DNA of 16,675 nucleotides, from positions 1 to 16,675 of the forward strand of contig JALRFB010000003.1 in assembly GCA_023256555.1 (NCBI GenBank), written 5' to 3'. Of the stretch, positions 1-8,589 are shown piece after piece; position 1 is the first letter of the stretch; each line of letters begins with the position of its first letter. Both the position numbers and the translations under genes were made by a program. The notes below the pieces were generated by a model. It was not told the DNA's origin, ran no database searches, and saw only the letters and a program-made list of their open reading frames with translations. The stretch is from Sediminibacterium sp. Its GTDB lineage: Bacteria > Bacteroidota > Bacteroidia > Chitinophagales > Chitinophagaceae.

Positions 1-743
1 ATGCCAATGCAACATTTGAATTAGAAGATGGTAAATATATATGTGGTGTAGAGGTAGAGAAAATGTCTAAGTCAAAATTCAATACTGTCAATCCAGATGA
101 TTTAGTGAACAAATACGGTGCTGATACTTTCAGAATGTATGAAATGTTCTTAGGTCCAGTGGAGCAAAGTAAGCCATGGGATACCAAGGGAATTGAAGGG
201 GTACATAGATTTATAAAAAAGTTCTGGCGTTTATTCTATGACGAAATGAAGGGTCAAGTATGGGTCAATGAAACTCCTACCAACGAGGAGTACAAAATTT
301 TACATAAGACTATTAAGAAAATTGAAGAAGATACAGAGCGTTATAGTTTTAATACCGCAGTAAGTACTTTTATGATTTGTATTAATGAGTTGTATGATGC
401 AGGTTGTCACAAGAAAGCCATTTTAGAACAAGTATTAATTTTAATTGCTCCTTATGCTCCACATTTTGCTGAAGAACTTTGGGCATTAATTGGTAATCAA
501 GGATTGATAGTGAATGCGCCTTTTCCGGTATTTGAATCGAAATATGTTATTGAATCTAGTAAAGAATATCCTGTAAGTATCAATGGAAAAGTAAGAGCTA
601 ATATCTCTATTGCCTTGGATGCAACAGAGGAACAAGTAAAAGAAATTGTATTGGCTAACCCAACCATACAAAAATGGGTAGAAGACAAACCATTAAAAAA
701 ATTGATTTTTGTAAAAGGGAAAATGATTAATATCGTTATATAA
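1..743 (+). CDS. leuS: Leucyl-tRNA synthetase, C-terminal part (5' end outside window)
   Basis: This is the last 246 residues of a class I aminoacyl-tRNA synthetase that charges tRNA-Leu with leucine in the cytoplasm. The frame is open from base 3 and the gene clearly begins before the window. The class I signature KMSKSK lies at bases 60-77, followed by NTVNPDD, and this lysine-rich loop stabilises the transition state of amino acid activation. After it come the helical anticodon-binding domain (LGPVEQSKPWDTKGIEG, then the stretch around PYAPHFAEELW) and the small C-terminal domain (VSINGKVRANI to the end), so the 3' end is complete. The usual Gly after KMSKSK is Phe here. The stop is 15 bases before the peptidase gene on the same strand. 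An ATG at base 63 lies inside the KMSKS motif and is not a real start. The assignment is secure. Confidence 0.96.
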   Translation, partial: ANATFELEDGKYICGVEVEKMSKSKFNTVNPDDLVNKYGADTFRMYEMFLGPVEQSKPWDTKGIEGVHRFIKKFWRLFYDEMKGQVWVNETPTNEEYKILHKTIKKIEEDTERYSFNTAVSTFMICINELYDAGCHKKAILEQVLILIAPYAPHFAEELWALIGNQGLIVNAPFPVFESKYVIESSKEYPVSINGKVRANISIALDATEEQVKEIVLANPTIQKWVEDKPLKKLIFVKGKMINIVI

Positions 744-758
744 TTTAATTAATACCAT

Positions 759-2861
759 ATGAAAAGAGTATTTGTTATTGTAGGAGTATTGATGGGTTTA
801 ACTGCTGTTGCCCAAATGCCAGGAAATAATTTGCCCAAATTTATCCGTTGGATAGATAATGATCAAATAGTAGTGAGTACAAAACTCAATAAAGAAACCA
901 CTCCAAAAGAGTATGTATATAATACAGTCACTAAACAATTCAGTGCTGCGCCTGCTGCTGTATTGCCTGCTTCTGAAAAGACAGTGGTAGTGAAAAATGC
1001 CAATATCTTTTTAAAAGAAAATGGCACAGAAACTCAACTAACTTTTGATGCAGCTGAAGAGAAAAATCCTATTTTATCACCAGATGGTAATTATGTTGGA
1101 TATACTAAGAGTAATAATTTATACACTGTAAGTATTGCAGATAAGAAAGAAACAGCCATCACTTCAGAAAATACAAAGGGTATTTTAAATGGTTATGCCA
1201 GCTGGGTATATTTTGAAGAAATTTTCGGCCGTCCTACTCAATACCGTGCATTTTGGTGGAGCCCAGATAGTAAATATATTTCTTTCATGCGTTTTGATGA
1301 GCGTCAAGTACCCATGTTCCCCATTTATAATAGTGAGGGACAACATGGATTTGTAGAAGAGACAAGATATCCCAAAGCAGGAGATCCCAACCCAACAGTA
1401 AAAATTGGTTGGACAAGTCCAACAGGTGGTTCAATTACTTGGGCAGATTTTAATGAAAACGAAGATCAATATTTTGGATGGCCTATTTGGAATCCAAACA
1501 ATAATAGTATGTGGATGTCTTGGATGGATCGTGGTCAAAATAATTTAAAGATTTATGAATTAGATATGTCCACAGGTGCGAAGAAAGAAGTGTACCAAGA
1601 GTATCAGAAAACATGGATTGATCTAGAAGACAGAGTGAGCGGTAGAATCAATTTCTTGTCAAACAATCAAGGGTATATTGCTCAATCAGATGCATCAGGA
1701 TGGAATCAGTTGTATTTATATACTATGGAGGGGAAGTTAATTAATGCTATTACTTCTGGTAAGTATACTGTTACTGGTATAAAATTCATAGATGAAAAAA
1801 ACAAAACCATTTATTTCACAGCAAGAGGTTTAGAAAATACTGCTAGAATAGATTTATATGCTGTATACTTTAACGGAACAGAATTAAAAAAATTAACAGT
1901 AGGTGATTATAATAATAGTCAAATTTACTTATCTCCAGATACTAAGAAGTTTGTTACTGTATATAGTAATGTGAACACCCCAACAACAATGGGTGTGATT
2001 AATAAAAAAGATAAAACTAAAACGATTCAAATAATTGGCTCTGCAGTTGATAGTTCTTTTAAAGCATCTGATTATGCAAAGACTGAATTAATCCGCATTA
2101 AGAGTGCAGATGGATTATATGAATTACCTGCCTTGGTTACTTGGCCAAAAAACATGGACCCCAATAAGAAATATCCAATGTTAGTAAGTATCTATGGCGG
2201 TCCTAATGCAGGTACGGTAATGGATAGTTGGAGTAATCCTGCTTTTAAAGAAAATTTAGCAAAAGATGGTTTGATTCAGGTGGCTTTTGATCATAGAGCA
2301 AGTGGTCATTTTGGAAAAGAAGGTGTGAATTATATGTATCGTAATTTAGGTTATTGGGAAATGACAGATTATATGACCATGGCTAAATGGTTTATTGAGA
2401 ATGGTCACGCAGATCCAAAGAAAATTGCTATCACTGGATTTAGTTATGGTGGATATATGAGTTGTTATGCGTTGACATTTGGTTCTTCTGTATTTACACA
2501 TGCAATGGCAGGAGGAAGTGTTACTTCATGGGAATTATATGATTCGCATTACACGGAAAGATTCATGGACACTCCAAAAGAAAATCCAGAAGGATATAAA
2601 TCAGGTTCAGTATTAACTCATGTAAAGAACTTTAAAGGCGTCTTACAATTAGTACATGGTACTATGGACGACAATGTGCATATGCAAAACTCTATTCAAT
2701 TATTAAGTGCATTACAAGATAATGGTAAGGAAGTAGAATTTATGTTGTACCCTGGTGGAAGACATGGATGGGGTGGTGCAAAAGGGAAGCATTTTGTTGA
2801 TTTGAAAACAAAATTCATTTACACACATTTATTAGAGAAGCCAATTCCAACAACAAAATAA
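759..2861 (+). CDS. Dipeptidyl peptidase IV-type S9B prolyl peptidase, exported
   Basis: This 700-residue serine peptidase of family S9B probably releases Xaa-Pro dipeptides from peptides in the periplasm. Residues 1-19 are a signal peptide (basic start, hydrophobic core, likely cleavage near TAVA-Q). A beta-propeller domain follows, then a C-terminal alpha/beta hydrolase domain. The catalytic triad is Ser562 in GFSYGGYM, Asp637 in HGTMDDNVH and His669 in GGRHGW. Tyr479 in IYGGP fits the oxyanion tyrosine. The N-terminus-binding double glutamate is present as Glu153-Glu154 in SWVYFEEIF, which favours DPP IV over a prolyl tripeptidyl peptidase, a relative that keeps only one of the pair in the well-studied Porphyromonas enzyme. 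Asn639 matches the substrate-binding Asn of mammalian DPP IV. Length is normal for bacterial members. It sits between leuS and ruvB with short gaps, which I read as packing and not as shared function. Confidence 0.93.
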   Translation: MKRVFVIVGVLMGLTAVAQMPGNNLPKFIRWIDNDQIVVSTKLNKETTPKEYVYNTVTKQFSAAPAAVLPASEKTVVVKNANIFLKENGTETQLTFDAAEEKNPILSPDGNYVGYTKSNNLYTVSIADKKETAITSENTKGILNGYASWVYFEEIFGRPTQYRAFWWSPDSKYISFMRFDERQVPMFPIYNSEGQHGFVEETRYPKAGDPNPTVKIGWTSPTGGSITWADFNENEDQYFGWPIWNPNNNSMWMSWMDRGQNNLKIYELDMSTGAKKEVYQEYQKTWIDLEDRVSGRINFLSNNQGYIAQSDASGWNQLYLYTMEGKLINAITSGKYTVTGIKFIDEKNKTIYFTARGLENTARIDLYAVYFNGTELKKLTVGDYNNSQIYLSPDTKKFVTVYSNVNTPTTMGVINKKDKTKTIQIIGSAVDSSFKASDYAKTELIRIKSADGLYELPALVTWPKNMDPNKKYPMLVSIYGGPNAGTVMDSWSNPAFKENLAKDGLIQVAFDHRASGHFGKEGVNYMYRNLGYWEMTDYMTMAKWFIENGHADPKKIAITGFSYGGYMSCYALTFGSSVFTHAMAGGSVTSWELYDSHYTERFMDTPKENPEGYKSGSVLTHVKNFKGVLQLVHGTMDDNVHMQNSIQLLSALQDNGKEVEFMLYPGGRHGWGGAKGKHFVDLKTKFIYTHLLEKPIPTTK

Positions 2862-2880
2862 TTGAACCAATCAATACATT

Positions 2881-3909
2881 ATGTCGAATCCTATTTTAGA
2901 TGCTGATCTACTTAACTTAAATCCTCAAGACAGAGAATTTGAGAATAGTATTCGTCCAACTGCTATTGATGCTTTTTCAGGGCAGCCTCAACTCATTGAA
3001 AATATCAGCATTTTTATTAAGGCTGCCAAAATGAGAGGTGAACCATTGGATCATATTTTGTTTCATGGTCCTCCGGGTTTAGGTAAGACTACTTTGAGTA
3101 GGATTGTTGCCAACGAAATGGGCGTACAAATAAAAGAAACTTCTGGTCCAGTGATCGATAAACCAAGCGATTTAGCAGGGTTATTAACTAGCCTAGAGCC
3201 CAACGATGTTTTGTTTATCGATGAGATTCATAGATTAAGTACTGTGGTAGAGGAATATTTGTATGCAGCCATGGAAGACTTTAAGATCGATATCATGATT
3301 GATAGTGGTCCAAATGCAAGAAGTATACAAATCAATTTAAATCCTTTCACGTTGGTTGGTGCTACCACTAGGAGTGGATTATTGACTGCACCATTGTTAT
3401 CTAGATTTGGTATAAAATCAAGATTGGAATATTATCCGGCAACTGTATTGCAAAAAATCATTGAAAGAAGTGCGCAAATTTTGAATGTCAAAATTGATAC
3501 GCATGCTGCTGGAGAGATTGCAAGAAGAAGCCGAGGCACACCAAGAATTGCGAATGGTTTATTAAGAAGAGTGAGAGATTTTGCCCAGGTATTAAACGAT
3601 GGACAAGTGGATTTAGGTATTACACAGCATGCGTTAAAAGCATTGAATGTAGATGAACACGGATTAGATGAAATGGATAATAGAATTCTTTTGGCTATTA
3701 TAGAGAAATTTAAAGGTGGCCCAGTAGGTATTACCACAATTGCAACTGCAGTAGGGGAAGAGTCAGGTACTATTGAAGAAGTCTATGAGCCTTTTTTAAT
3801 TCAGGAAGGCTTTTTACAAAGAACGCCTCGTGGACGTGAAGTCACCCACAAGGCGTATGAACATTTAGGAAAGCAGAGATCACAAGGAAATAGTCCAGAA
3901 TTATTTTAG
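2881..3909 (+). CDS. ruvB: Holliday junction branch migration ATPase RuvB
   Basis: RuvB is the hexameric AAA+ motor that, with RuvA, drives branch migration of Holliday junctions in recombinational repair. The 342-residue length is normal. The Walker A motif is at residues 63-70 (GPPGLGKT), Walker B at 112-117 (FIDEIH), and sensor 1 at 160-166 (GATTRSG). The arginine finger is Arg175 in LLSRFG. The sensor 2 region is [18 protein letters not shown], and the C-terminal winged helix that contacts DNA ends with [16 protein letters not shown]. The ATG is 19 bases after the peptidase stop and no closer start fits. Neither ruvA nor ruvC is in the window, so the ruv genes are not clustered here. The stop overlaps the stop of the convergent response regulator gene by 4 bases (3906-3909). 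Confidence 0.98.
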   Translation: MSNPILDADLLNLNPQDREFENSIRPTAIDAFSGQPQLIENISIFIKAAKMRGEPLDHILFHGPPGLGKTTLSRIVANEMGVQIKETSGPVIDKPSDLAGLLTSLEPNDVLFIDEIHRLSTVVEEYLYAAMEDFKIDIMIDSGPNARSIQINLNPFTLVGATTRSGLLTAPLLSRFGIKSRLEYYPATVLQKIIERSAQILNVKIDTHAAGEIARRSRGTPRIANGLLRRVRDFAQVLNDGQVDLGITQHALKALNVDEHGLDEMDNRILLAIIEKFKGGPVGITTIATAVGEESGTIEEVYEPFLIQEGFLQRTPRGREVTHKAYEHLGKQRSQGNSPELF

Positions 3910-4604
3910 TTCACCACTAATCTAAAACCGTTTCCATGAATATTGACAATCTCAATTTTCTCGTCTTCTTTTAAGTATTTTCTTAGTTTGGCAATGTATA
4001 CATCCATGCTTCTGCCGTTGAAATAAGTATCACTGCCCCAAATTTTCTTTAAAGCTTTTTCTCTTGTTAGTAAATCATTTTTATGTTCTGCTAACATTTT
4101 CAATAATTCATTTTCTTTTGGAGATAGCACCTGAACTTTTCCATTTAATACCAATTCTCTCAATTTTGGATTAAAATGATAATTACCTAATTCAAATTCT
4201 TGATTATCTACCACCTTATTGTCTTCTTCGTTTCTTTTAATGATGGCTTTTATTTTCATTAAAAGTACTTCACTATCAAAAGGTTTAGTGATGTAATCAT
4301 CAGCACCTAATTTGTATCCAGTAATGATATCTTCTTTTAAAGTCTTAGCACTTAAAAAGAATAAAGGAATATCAGGATCAGTATCACGTATAGCTTCAGC
4401 AAGGGTAAATCCATCCATATGAGGCATCATCACATCTAATAAACATAGATCAAATTTTTCTCTTTGAAAAGCTGCCAATCCTAAACGACCGTCTCTTTCC
4501 AAAGTCACTTCGTACTCATCTAATTCTAAATAATTTTTTAATACCAATCCTAGATTACTATCATCTTCACAAAGAAGAATTTTATATTTTTTCTTGTCTT
4601 CCAT
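3906..4604 (-). CDS. OmpR/RprY-type two-component response regulator
   Basis: This 232-residue DNA-binding response regulator has an N-terminal receiver domain and a C-terminal winged helix of the OmpR (Trans_reg_C) class. In the receiver, Asp14 and Asp15 form the acidic metal site, Asp57 in LLDVMMP is the phosphate acceptor, Ser85 in FFLSAKT is the switch residue, and Lys107 in DDYITKPF completes the site. The output domain runs from about residue 130 and contains the recognition region [13 protein letters not shown] ... [14 protein letters not shown] ... GNGFRLVV. By memory it resembles RprY of Bacteroides, a regulator linked to oxidative stress, but paralogues are common and I leave the symbol blank. 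No histidine kinase gene is adjacent, so it is an orphan here. It lies downstream of copA and recQ with a 78-base gap that holds a possible promoter. Its target genes cannot be read from this sequence. Confidence 0.92.
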   Translation of the reverse strand: MEDKKKYKILLCEDDSNLGLVLKNYLELDEYEVTLERDGRLGLAAFQREKFDLCLLDVMMPHMDGFTLAEAIRDTDPDIPLFFLSAKTLKEDIITGYKLGADDYITKPFDSEVLLMKIKAIIKRNEEDNKVVDNQEFELGNYHFNPKLRELVLNGKVQVLSPKENELLKMLAEHKNDLLTREKALKKIWGSDTYFNGRSMDVYIAKLRKYLKEDEKIEIVNIHGNGFRLVVN

Positions 4605-4673
4605 ATTGATTGCTTTATGTAAAGAAACAATTTTTTGTTTTGGTTATAGAAATAGGATTTCCAATCTTTTGTT

Positions 4674-4705
4674 AAAATATACCTAATCCTTCGTACTTGT
4701 GCAAA
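4674..4705 (-). promoter_or_regulatory. Possible Bacteroidota promoter for the response regulator gene
   Basis: On the minus strand, TTTG at 4705-4702 is followed after 20 bases by TATATTTT at 4681-4674. This is one base from the TTTG-N(17-23)-TAnnTTTG pattern known for Bacteroidota. The -33 part lies in the last codons of recQ and the -7 part just after its stop. Transcription would begin near 4667 and give a leader of about 60 bases. The region is AT-rich, so a chance match is possible. Confidence 0.35.
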
Positions 4706-6413
4706 TATCACAAATATTACAAGAAATAGGGTCTTTTTCTCCAAAATATCGGGCTAAAAATTGACTTCTACAGCCAATGGCAGACCCTTTGATATATTTA
4801 GCAAAAGATTGGATTCTTTCAATAAAAGCTGTTTTTCTAGCAGTATAATTATCCAAATCTAATTTCATAAAAAGGGCAGAAGTTCTATTCCAATTAAATT
4901 GAACAACAGGTTGGTTTTCTTTTGGTTCATATTGAATTAATCCCAACTCGGCCAAATTAGTGAGTTGTTTTTGTATAAAATAAACATCTCTTTGTAAAAT
5001 CTCTGCTAATAAACTTTCTTGAATCATTTGTGGGCTATCTAAAATACCCCCATAGGTTCTAAGAAGTGTTTGTAAAACGGTTCCACCAATTATATTATTG
5101 CTTTCAAATTCTTCAATAGTATCTCTATCTACAATCACTTGTACCATAGAGGGTTTAAAAGAAGCTTCAGAGAATTTTACATGACCTTCTTGTGCAATCC
5201 ATTGCAAAGCATTTCTTGCAATGGTTTTATCAAGTTCAAATACAATACAAAATTGTTCAAAATCAAAAGGGAATTGGTCTTGTTCTCCCATGCCAATAGG
5301 TAATTGAACAAAATCTGCCAGATGCTGATAAACCTTCTTGATGGTTTCAATAGGAGGGATTTTTTTTGACTGCAATGCTTCCCAATAATCCCAATCGGAT
5401 TGTTGGTAGATCATTATTGCTTTGGCTTTTATACCATCTCTGCCTGCTCTTCCAGCTTCTTGGTAATATTGTTCCATACTGCCTGGAATATCATAGTGAA
5501 TGACTGCTCTAACATCTGGTTTATTAATGCCCATTCCAAATGCACTGGTACAAACTACTATTTGTGTCTCATTATTCATCCAGGATGATTGTACTTTTTG
5601 ACGTACTTGAATGGGTAATCCTGCATGGTATTCTTCTACACTATACTTATAAGATTTTAATAATTGTGTTAATTGTGTGACATTATTTCTAGTGCCACAA
5701 TATATAATGGTGGAACCTTCTGTTTGGCTTAATATACTTCTAAGCGTATGAATTTTTACCGCTACTTTTTGAACAGTATATTGCAAATTGGGTCTTAAAA
5801 AACTATCTGTAATGATGACGGGTTGCTTTAAAGCCAACTGTTTAATCATGTCTTCTTGAACCAAGGGAATAGCTGATGCGGTCATAGCTAAAACTGGAGT
5901 AGAAGGGAATAAGTTTTTAACTATATCTAATTTTCTATAAGTAGGCCTAAAATCATAGCCCCATTGAGAAATACAATGTGCTTCATCTATAGCAATTAAT
6001 TGTATAGGGATGTTTTGTAAAAAATCTTGGAAGTTTTTTTGTGATAATTTTTCGGGAGAGCAGTAAATAAATTGATATACTCCGTTTTTTATTTCTTTGA
6101 ATACTTTTTGTTGGGAATAAAAATCCATCTCACCACCTAAATGTATTGCACTAATATTTCTACTTTTTAAATCACGTACTTGGTCTTGCATTAAAGCGAT
6201 CAATGGGCTTACCACAATGCCAATACCTTTATTGCATAACACAGGTATTTGATAACAAAGGGACTTTCCTGCACCAGTAGGCAATAAGGTTAATACATCT
6301 TTTCCAGACAAGACCGATTCAATTATTGAAAGTTGTTTTGGTCTAAACTGCTCATACCCCCAGTATTTTTTTAAGATTTCATGAGGCGAAAAATATGTTG
6401 AACTTTTTTGCAA
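4683..6413 (-). CDS. recQ: RecQ-family ATP-dependent DNA helicase (short form, TTG start)
   Basis: This 576-residue superfamily 2 DNA helicase unwinds DNA 3'-5' in repair and recombination. The core holds motif 0 (FRPKQ, 23-27), Walker A (TGAGKS, 46-51), DEAH (143-146), the RecQ aromatic-rich loop (ISQWGYDFRP, 148-157), motif V (AFGMGINKPD, 291-300) and motif VI (QEAGRAGRDG, 318-327). The RecQ zinc cysteines follow the pattern C-X16-C-X2-C-X2-C but lie at Cys548, 565, 568 and 571, at the very end. In E. coli RecQ they come directly after the helicase core. About 200 residues with winged-helix character separate core and zinc site, and there is no HRDC domain. No ATG occurs before Met75, which is past Walker A. 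TTG at 6413 is the only reasonable start, separated from the in-frame copA stop by a single codon. Translational coupling to copA is likely. Confidence 0.93.
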   Translation of the reverse strand: MQKSSTYFSPHEILKKYWGYEQFRPKQLSIIESVLSGKDVLTLLPTGAGKSLCYQIPVLCNKGIGIVVSPLIALMQDQVRDLKSRNISAIHLGGEMDFYSQQKVFKEIKNGVYQFIYCSPEKLSQKNFQDFLQNIPIQLIAIDEAHCISQWGYDFRPTYRKLDIVKNLFPSTPVLAMTASAIPLVQEDMIKQLALKQPVIITDSFLRPNLQYTVQKVAVKIHTLRSILSQTEGSTIIYCGTRNNVTQLTQLLKSYKYSVEEYHAGLPIQVRQKVQSSWMNNETQIVVCTSAFGMGINKPDVRAVIHYDIPGSMEQYYQEAGRAGRDGIKAKAIMIYQQSDWDYWEALQSKKIPPIETIKKVYQHLADFVQLPIGMGEQDQFPFDFEQFCIVFELDKTIARNALQWIAQEGHVKFSEASFKPSMVQVIVDRDTIEEFESNNIIGGTVLQTLLRTYGGILDSPQMIQESLLAEILQRDVYFIQKQLTNLAELGLIQYEPKENQPVVQFNWNRTSALFMKLDLDNYTARKTAFIERIQSFAKYIKGSAIGCRSQFLARYFGEKDPISCNICDICTSTKD

Positions 6414-6416
6414 TGA

Positions 6417-8537
6417 CTACACTAGTTTTTTCTTGAACAATCTTAGAGAATTAATTGCTAACACTACATCGCTTAAACCCATAATAAGTGCACCATAGGT
6501 TGGTCCCCAAGTCCCCAACAAGCCCAATGCTGCAATAGGTATCGCTACTATATTATAAGAGAATGCCCAAGCTAAGTTTTCTTTAATAGTCTCGTAAGTT
6601 CTTCTACCTAAACCCAGTGACATGGGAAGGTTTTTTAAACCTTGATTCATTAAAATCACTTGTGCACTTTGAATGGCAATATGTGATGCATTACTTAATG
6701 AGATACCAATAGTGGCTTTTGCTAATGCAGGTGCGTCATTAATGCCATCTCCCACCATTGCAGTTGGGAATGCTTTTGTAAGTGCTTCCAGTTTATTTAA
6801 TTTATCTGCAGGACTTTGTTCACTAATAATTTCTTGAATACCTAATGCATTACCCACTAATTCACATTTGGATTTTCTATCACCACTCAATAATATAGTA
6901 TGAATACCTTGTTGATGCAATATTTCTATAACTTCTTTGGCTTCTGGTCTTATCTCATCTGTTACATCGATCCATCCAATAAATTGACCATTTTTTTGTA
7001 TGTAAATATTATGTCCATCTTCAATGCTTTGGTCATTTAGTGTTTTGAAAGAGCCTGCCCAATATTCATTAGCTTCTTTATCTGTTGCTTTCACACCTAA
7101 ACCTTTTACTTCTTCAATGGCGCTCCACTTTGTTTCAGTTTTGCTTTTCCATTCTGTGCTAATGCATTTTGCAATAGGATGGTTGGAATATTTTTCTAGT
7201 GAAAAAGCTAATTCTTTAAAAGCGGCTTCATTAATGGCTTCTGTAAAATGTATTTTGTCTATAACAAAATGCCCAGTAGTTAAAGTACCTGTTTTATCAA
7301 ACACAACTTGCTTTATGTCTTTAAAAGTTTCTAAGCTTTTGGCATTCTTAAATATCACTCCATTACGTGCTCCACGACCTAATCCAACAGCAATCGCTGC
7401 AGGGGTAGCTAATCCCATAGCACAAGGGCAGGAGATAACCAATACTGCAATGGCTCTTAACATACTTTCACCAAAACCAATTGAAGTAAAAAAATAATTC
7501 CCTAATAAAGTAACTAATGAAATGCCTAAAACCAATGGAACAAAAATGGCACTTATTTTATCTGCTAAAATTTGCACTGGTGGTTTTTCTCCTTGTGCAT
7601 TTTTCACCATTTTTAAAATATTGGCCAATACAGTATCATCACCTACAGCAGTAACATAGGCTTTAATGGTGCCATTTTCAATAGTACTGCCTCCTAATAG
7701 TATCTCATTCATTTTTCTATGGACAGGTACACTTTCACCGGTAACAATTGCCTCATTGACACTAGCCTCGCCCCAAAGTATTTTACAATCCATTGGAACT
7801 GTTTCTCCAGCATTGATTAAAATAATATCACCTACTTTAAGCGTATTACTTTCTACATTGAAAATAACTTCTTTATGATTTTCGTCAAAGACAATCATAT
7901 TGGCCATTACTTTTTGTGCTTTCACTAAATCTTTCAATGCTCTTTGGGTAGATTCTATAGAAGCATCTTCTAAATAATTGCCAAAAAATACTAAAGTTAA
8001 AATGGTCGCTGCAGTTTCATAATAGGCAAATGCAGCACCTTGTCCAATAAGTGTTCCATATAAACTATAACCAAATGCAGCGGTCGCACCAATTGCAACC
8101 AATACATTCATATTTGGTATTCCTTTGAAAATACTATTCCAAGCACTCTTCCCAAAATAACTCATCCCAACAATATATACTGGTGTGGTGATGGCTAATT
8201 GAACAAAGGGGTTCATTAAAAAATGTATATGTACCCCTGGTAACATATGCAGCATTAATGGTAAAGTAAATACCAAACAGAATAATGCTCTTTCTTTATT
8301 ATTATCCAAAAAACGCTTCGAAATTTTTTCTTCAGAACCTCTTACCTTGTATCCTAAACTATTAATCCCTTTAATCAATTTTTCTTTATTGACTTCAAAA
8401 GGCAATTCAAAATTTACTTCCCCTTCCATGAAATTCACTTTAGGAGAGACAACGCCTTCTGATTCTAGGTATTTATGAATTGATAAAGCACAATTGGTGC
8501 AGCTCATTCCGTCCACTTTTAATTGTACATTTTCCAT
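6417..8537 (-). CDS. copA: Copper-translocating P1B-type ATPase
   Basis: This 706-residue inner-membrane pump exports Cu(I), and probably Ag(I), using ATP. It has one N-terminal heavy-metal domain with the CxxC site at Cys13 and Cys16 (GMSCTNC). Other marks are the actuator TGES (266-269), the membrane CPC (370-372), the phosphorylated Asp414 in DKTGT, the HP pair (His453-Pro454) of the nucleotide domain and GDGIND (596-601). The seventh membrane segment shows N-X6-YN-X4-P (Asn654 to Pro667), the copper-type pattern. The eighth has Met-x-x-Ser-Asp (686-690), where Cu(I) pumps normally have Met-x-x-Ser-Ser. I chose ATG at 8537. A TTG two codons upstream (8543) is in frame but less likely and closer to the promoter. 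No copper regulator, chaperone or oxidase gene is adjacent. It is transcribed away from tsaE and leads into recQ. Confidence 0.95.
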   Translation of the reverse strand: MENVQLKVDGMSCTNCALSIHKYLESEGVVSPKVNFMEGEVNFELPFEVNKEKLIKGINSLGYKVRGSEEKISKRFLDNNKERALFCLVFTLPLMLHMLPGVHIHFLMNPFVQLAITTPVYIVGMSYFGKSAWNSIFKGIPNMNVLVAIGATAAFGYSLYGTLIGQGAAFAYYETAATILTLVFFGNYLEDASIESTQRALKDLVKAQKVMANMIVFDENHKEVIFNVESNTLKVGDIILINAGETVPMDCKILWGEASVNEAIVTGESVPVHRKMNEILLGGSTIENGTIKAYVTAVGDDTVLANILKMVKNAQGEKPPVQILADKISAIFVPLVLGISLVTLLGNYFFTSIGFGESMLRAIAVLVISCPCAMGLATPAAIAVGLGRGARNGVIFKNAKSLETFKDIKQVVFDKTGTLTTGHFVIDKIHFTEAINEAAFKELAFSLEKYSNHPIAKCISTEWKSKTETKWSAIEEVKGLGVKATDKEANEYWAGSFKTLNDQSIEDGHNIYIQKNGQFIGWIDVTDEIRPEAKEVIEILHQQGIHTILLSGDRKSKCELVGNALGIQEIISEQSPADKLNKLEALTKAFPTAMVGDGINDAPALAKATIGISLSNASHIAIQSAQVILMNQGLKNLPMSLGLGRRTYETIKENLAWAFSYNIVAIPIAALGLLGTWGPTYGALIMGLSDVVLAINSLRLFKKKLV

Positions 8538-8555
8538 AATCAACTATTTATACTA

Positions 8556-8563
8556 CAAAGGTA
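8556..8563 (-). promoter_or_regulatory. -7 promoter box for copA
   Basis: TACCTTTG on the minus strand matches the Bacteroidota -7 consensus TAnnTTTG exactly and lies 18 bases before the chosen copA ATG. The leader would be about 14 bases. No TTG is visible at the expected -33 distance. The same GTACCTTTG 9-mer precedes the HD phosphohydrolase gene at 15454-15462. Confidence 0.55.
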
Positions 8564-8577
8564 CAACTCCTATATTG

Positions 8578-8585
8578 TATCTTTG
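8578..8585 (+). promoter_or_regulatory. -7 promoter box for tsaE
   Basis: TATCTTTG matches TAnnTTTG exactly and ends only 4 bases before the tsaE ATG at 8590. Transcription would start at or next to the start codon, so the mRNA may be leaderless. If Met4 (8599) is used instead, the leader is about 9 bases. No clear -33 TTG is seen. It lies 14 bases from the copA box on the other strand. Confidence 0.5.
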
Positions 8586-8589
8586 CTTT

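Noticed and set aside
4625..4640. AAACAA-TTTT-TTGTTT palindrome in the leader of the response regulator gene, possibly an operator
   Set aside because: It is a low-complexity AT palindrome, a common chance event in this base composition, with no second copy found.
7024..7497. A 157-codon plus-strand open frame opposite copA
   Set aside because: It lies wholly antisense to conserved copA domains and its translation shows no family resemblance; it is a by-product of codon use.
8494..8589. Upstream ATG that would extend tsaE by 32 residues
   Set aside because: It overlaps the divergent copA start, lies before the promoter box and adds residues not seen in the family.
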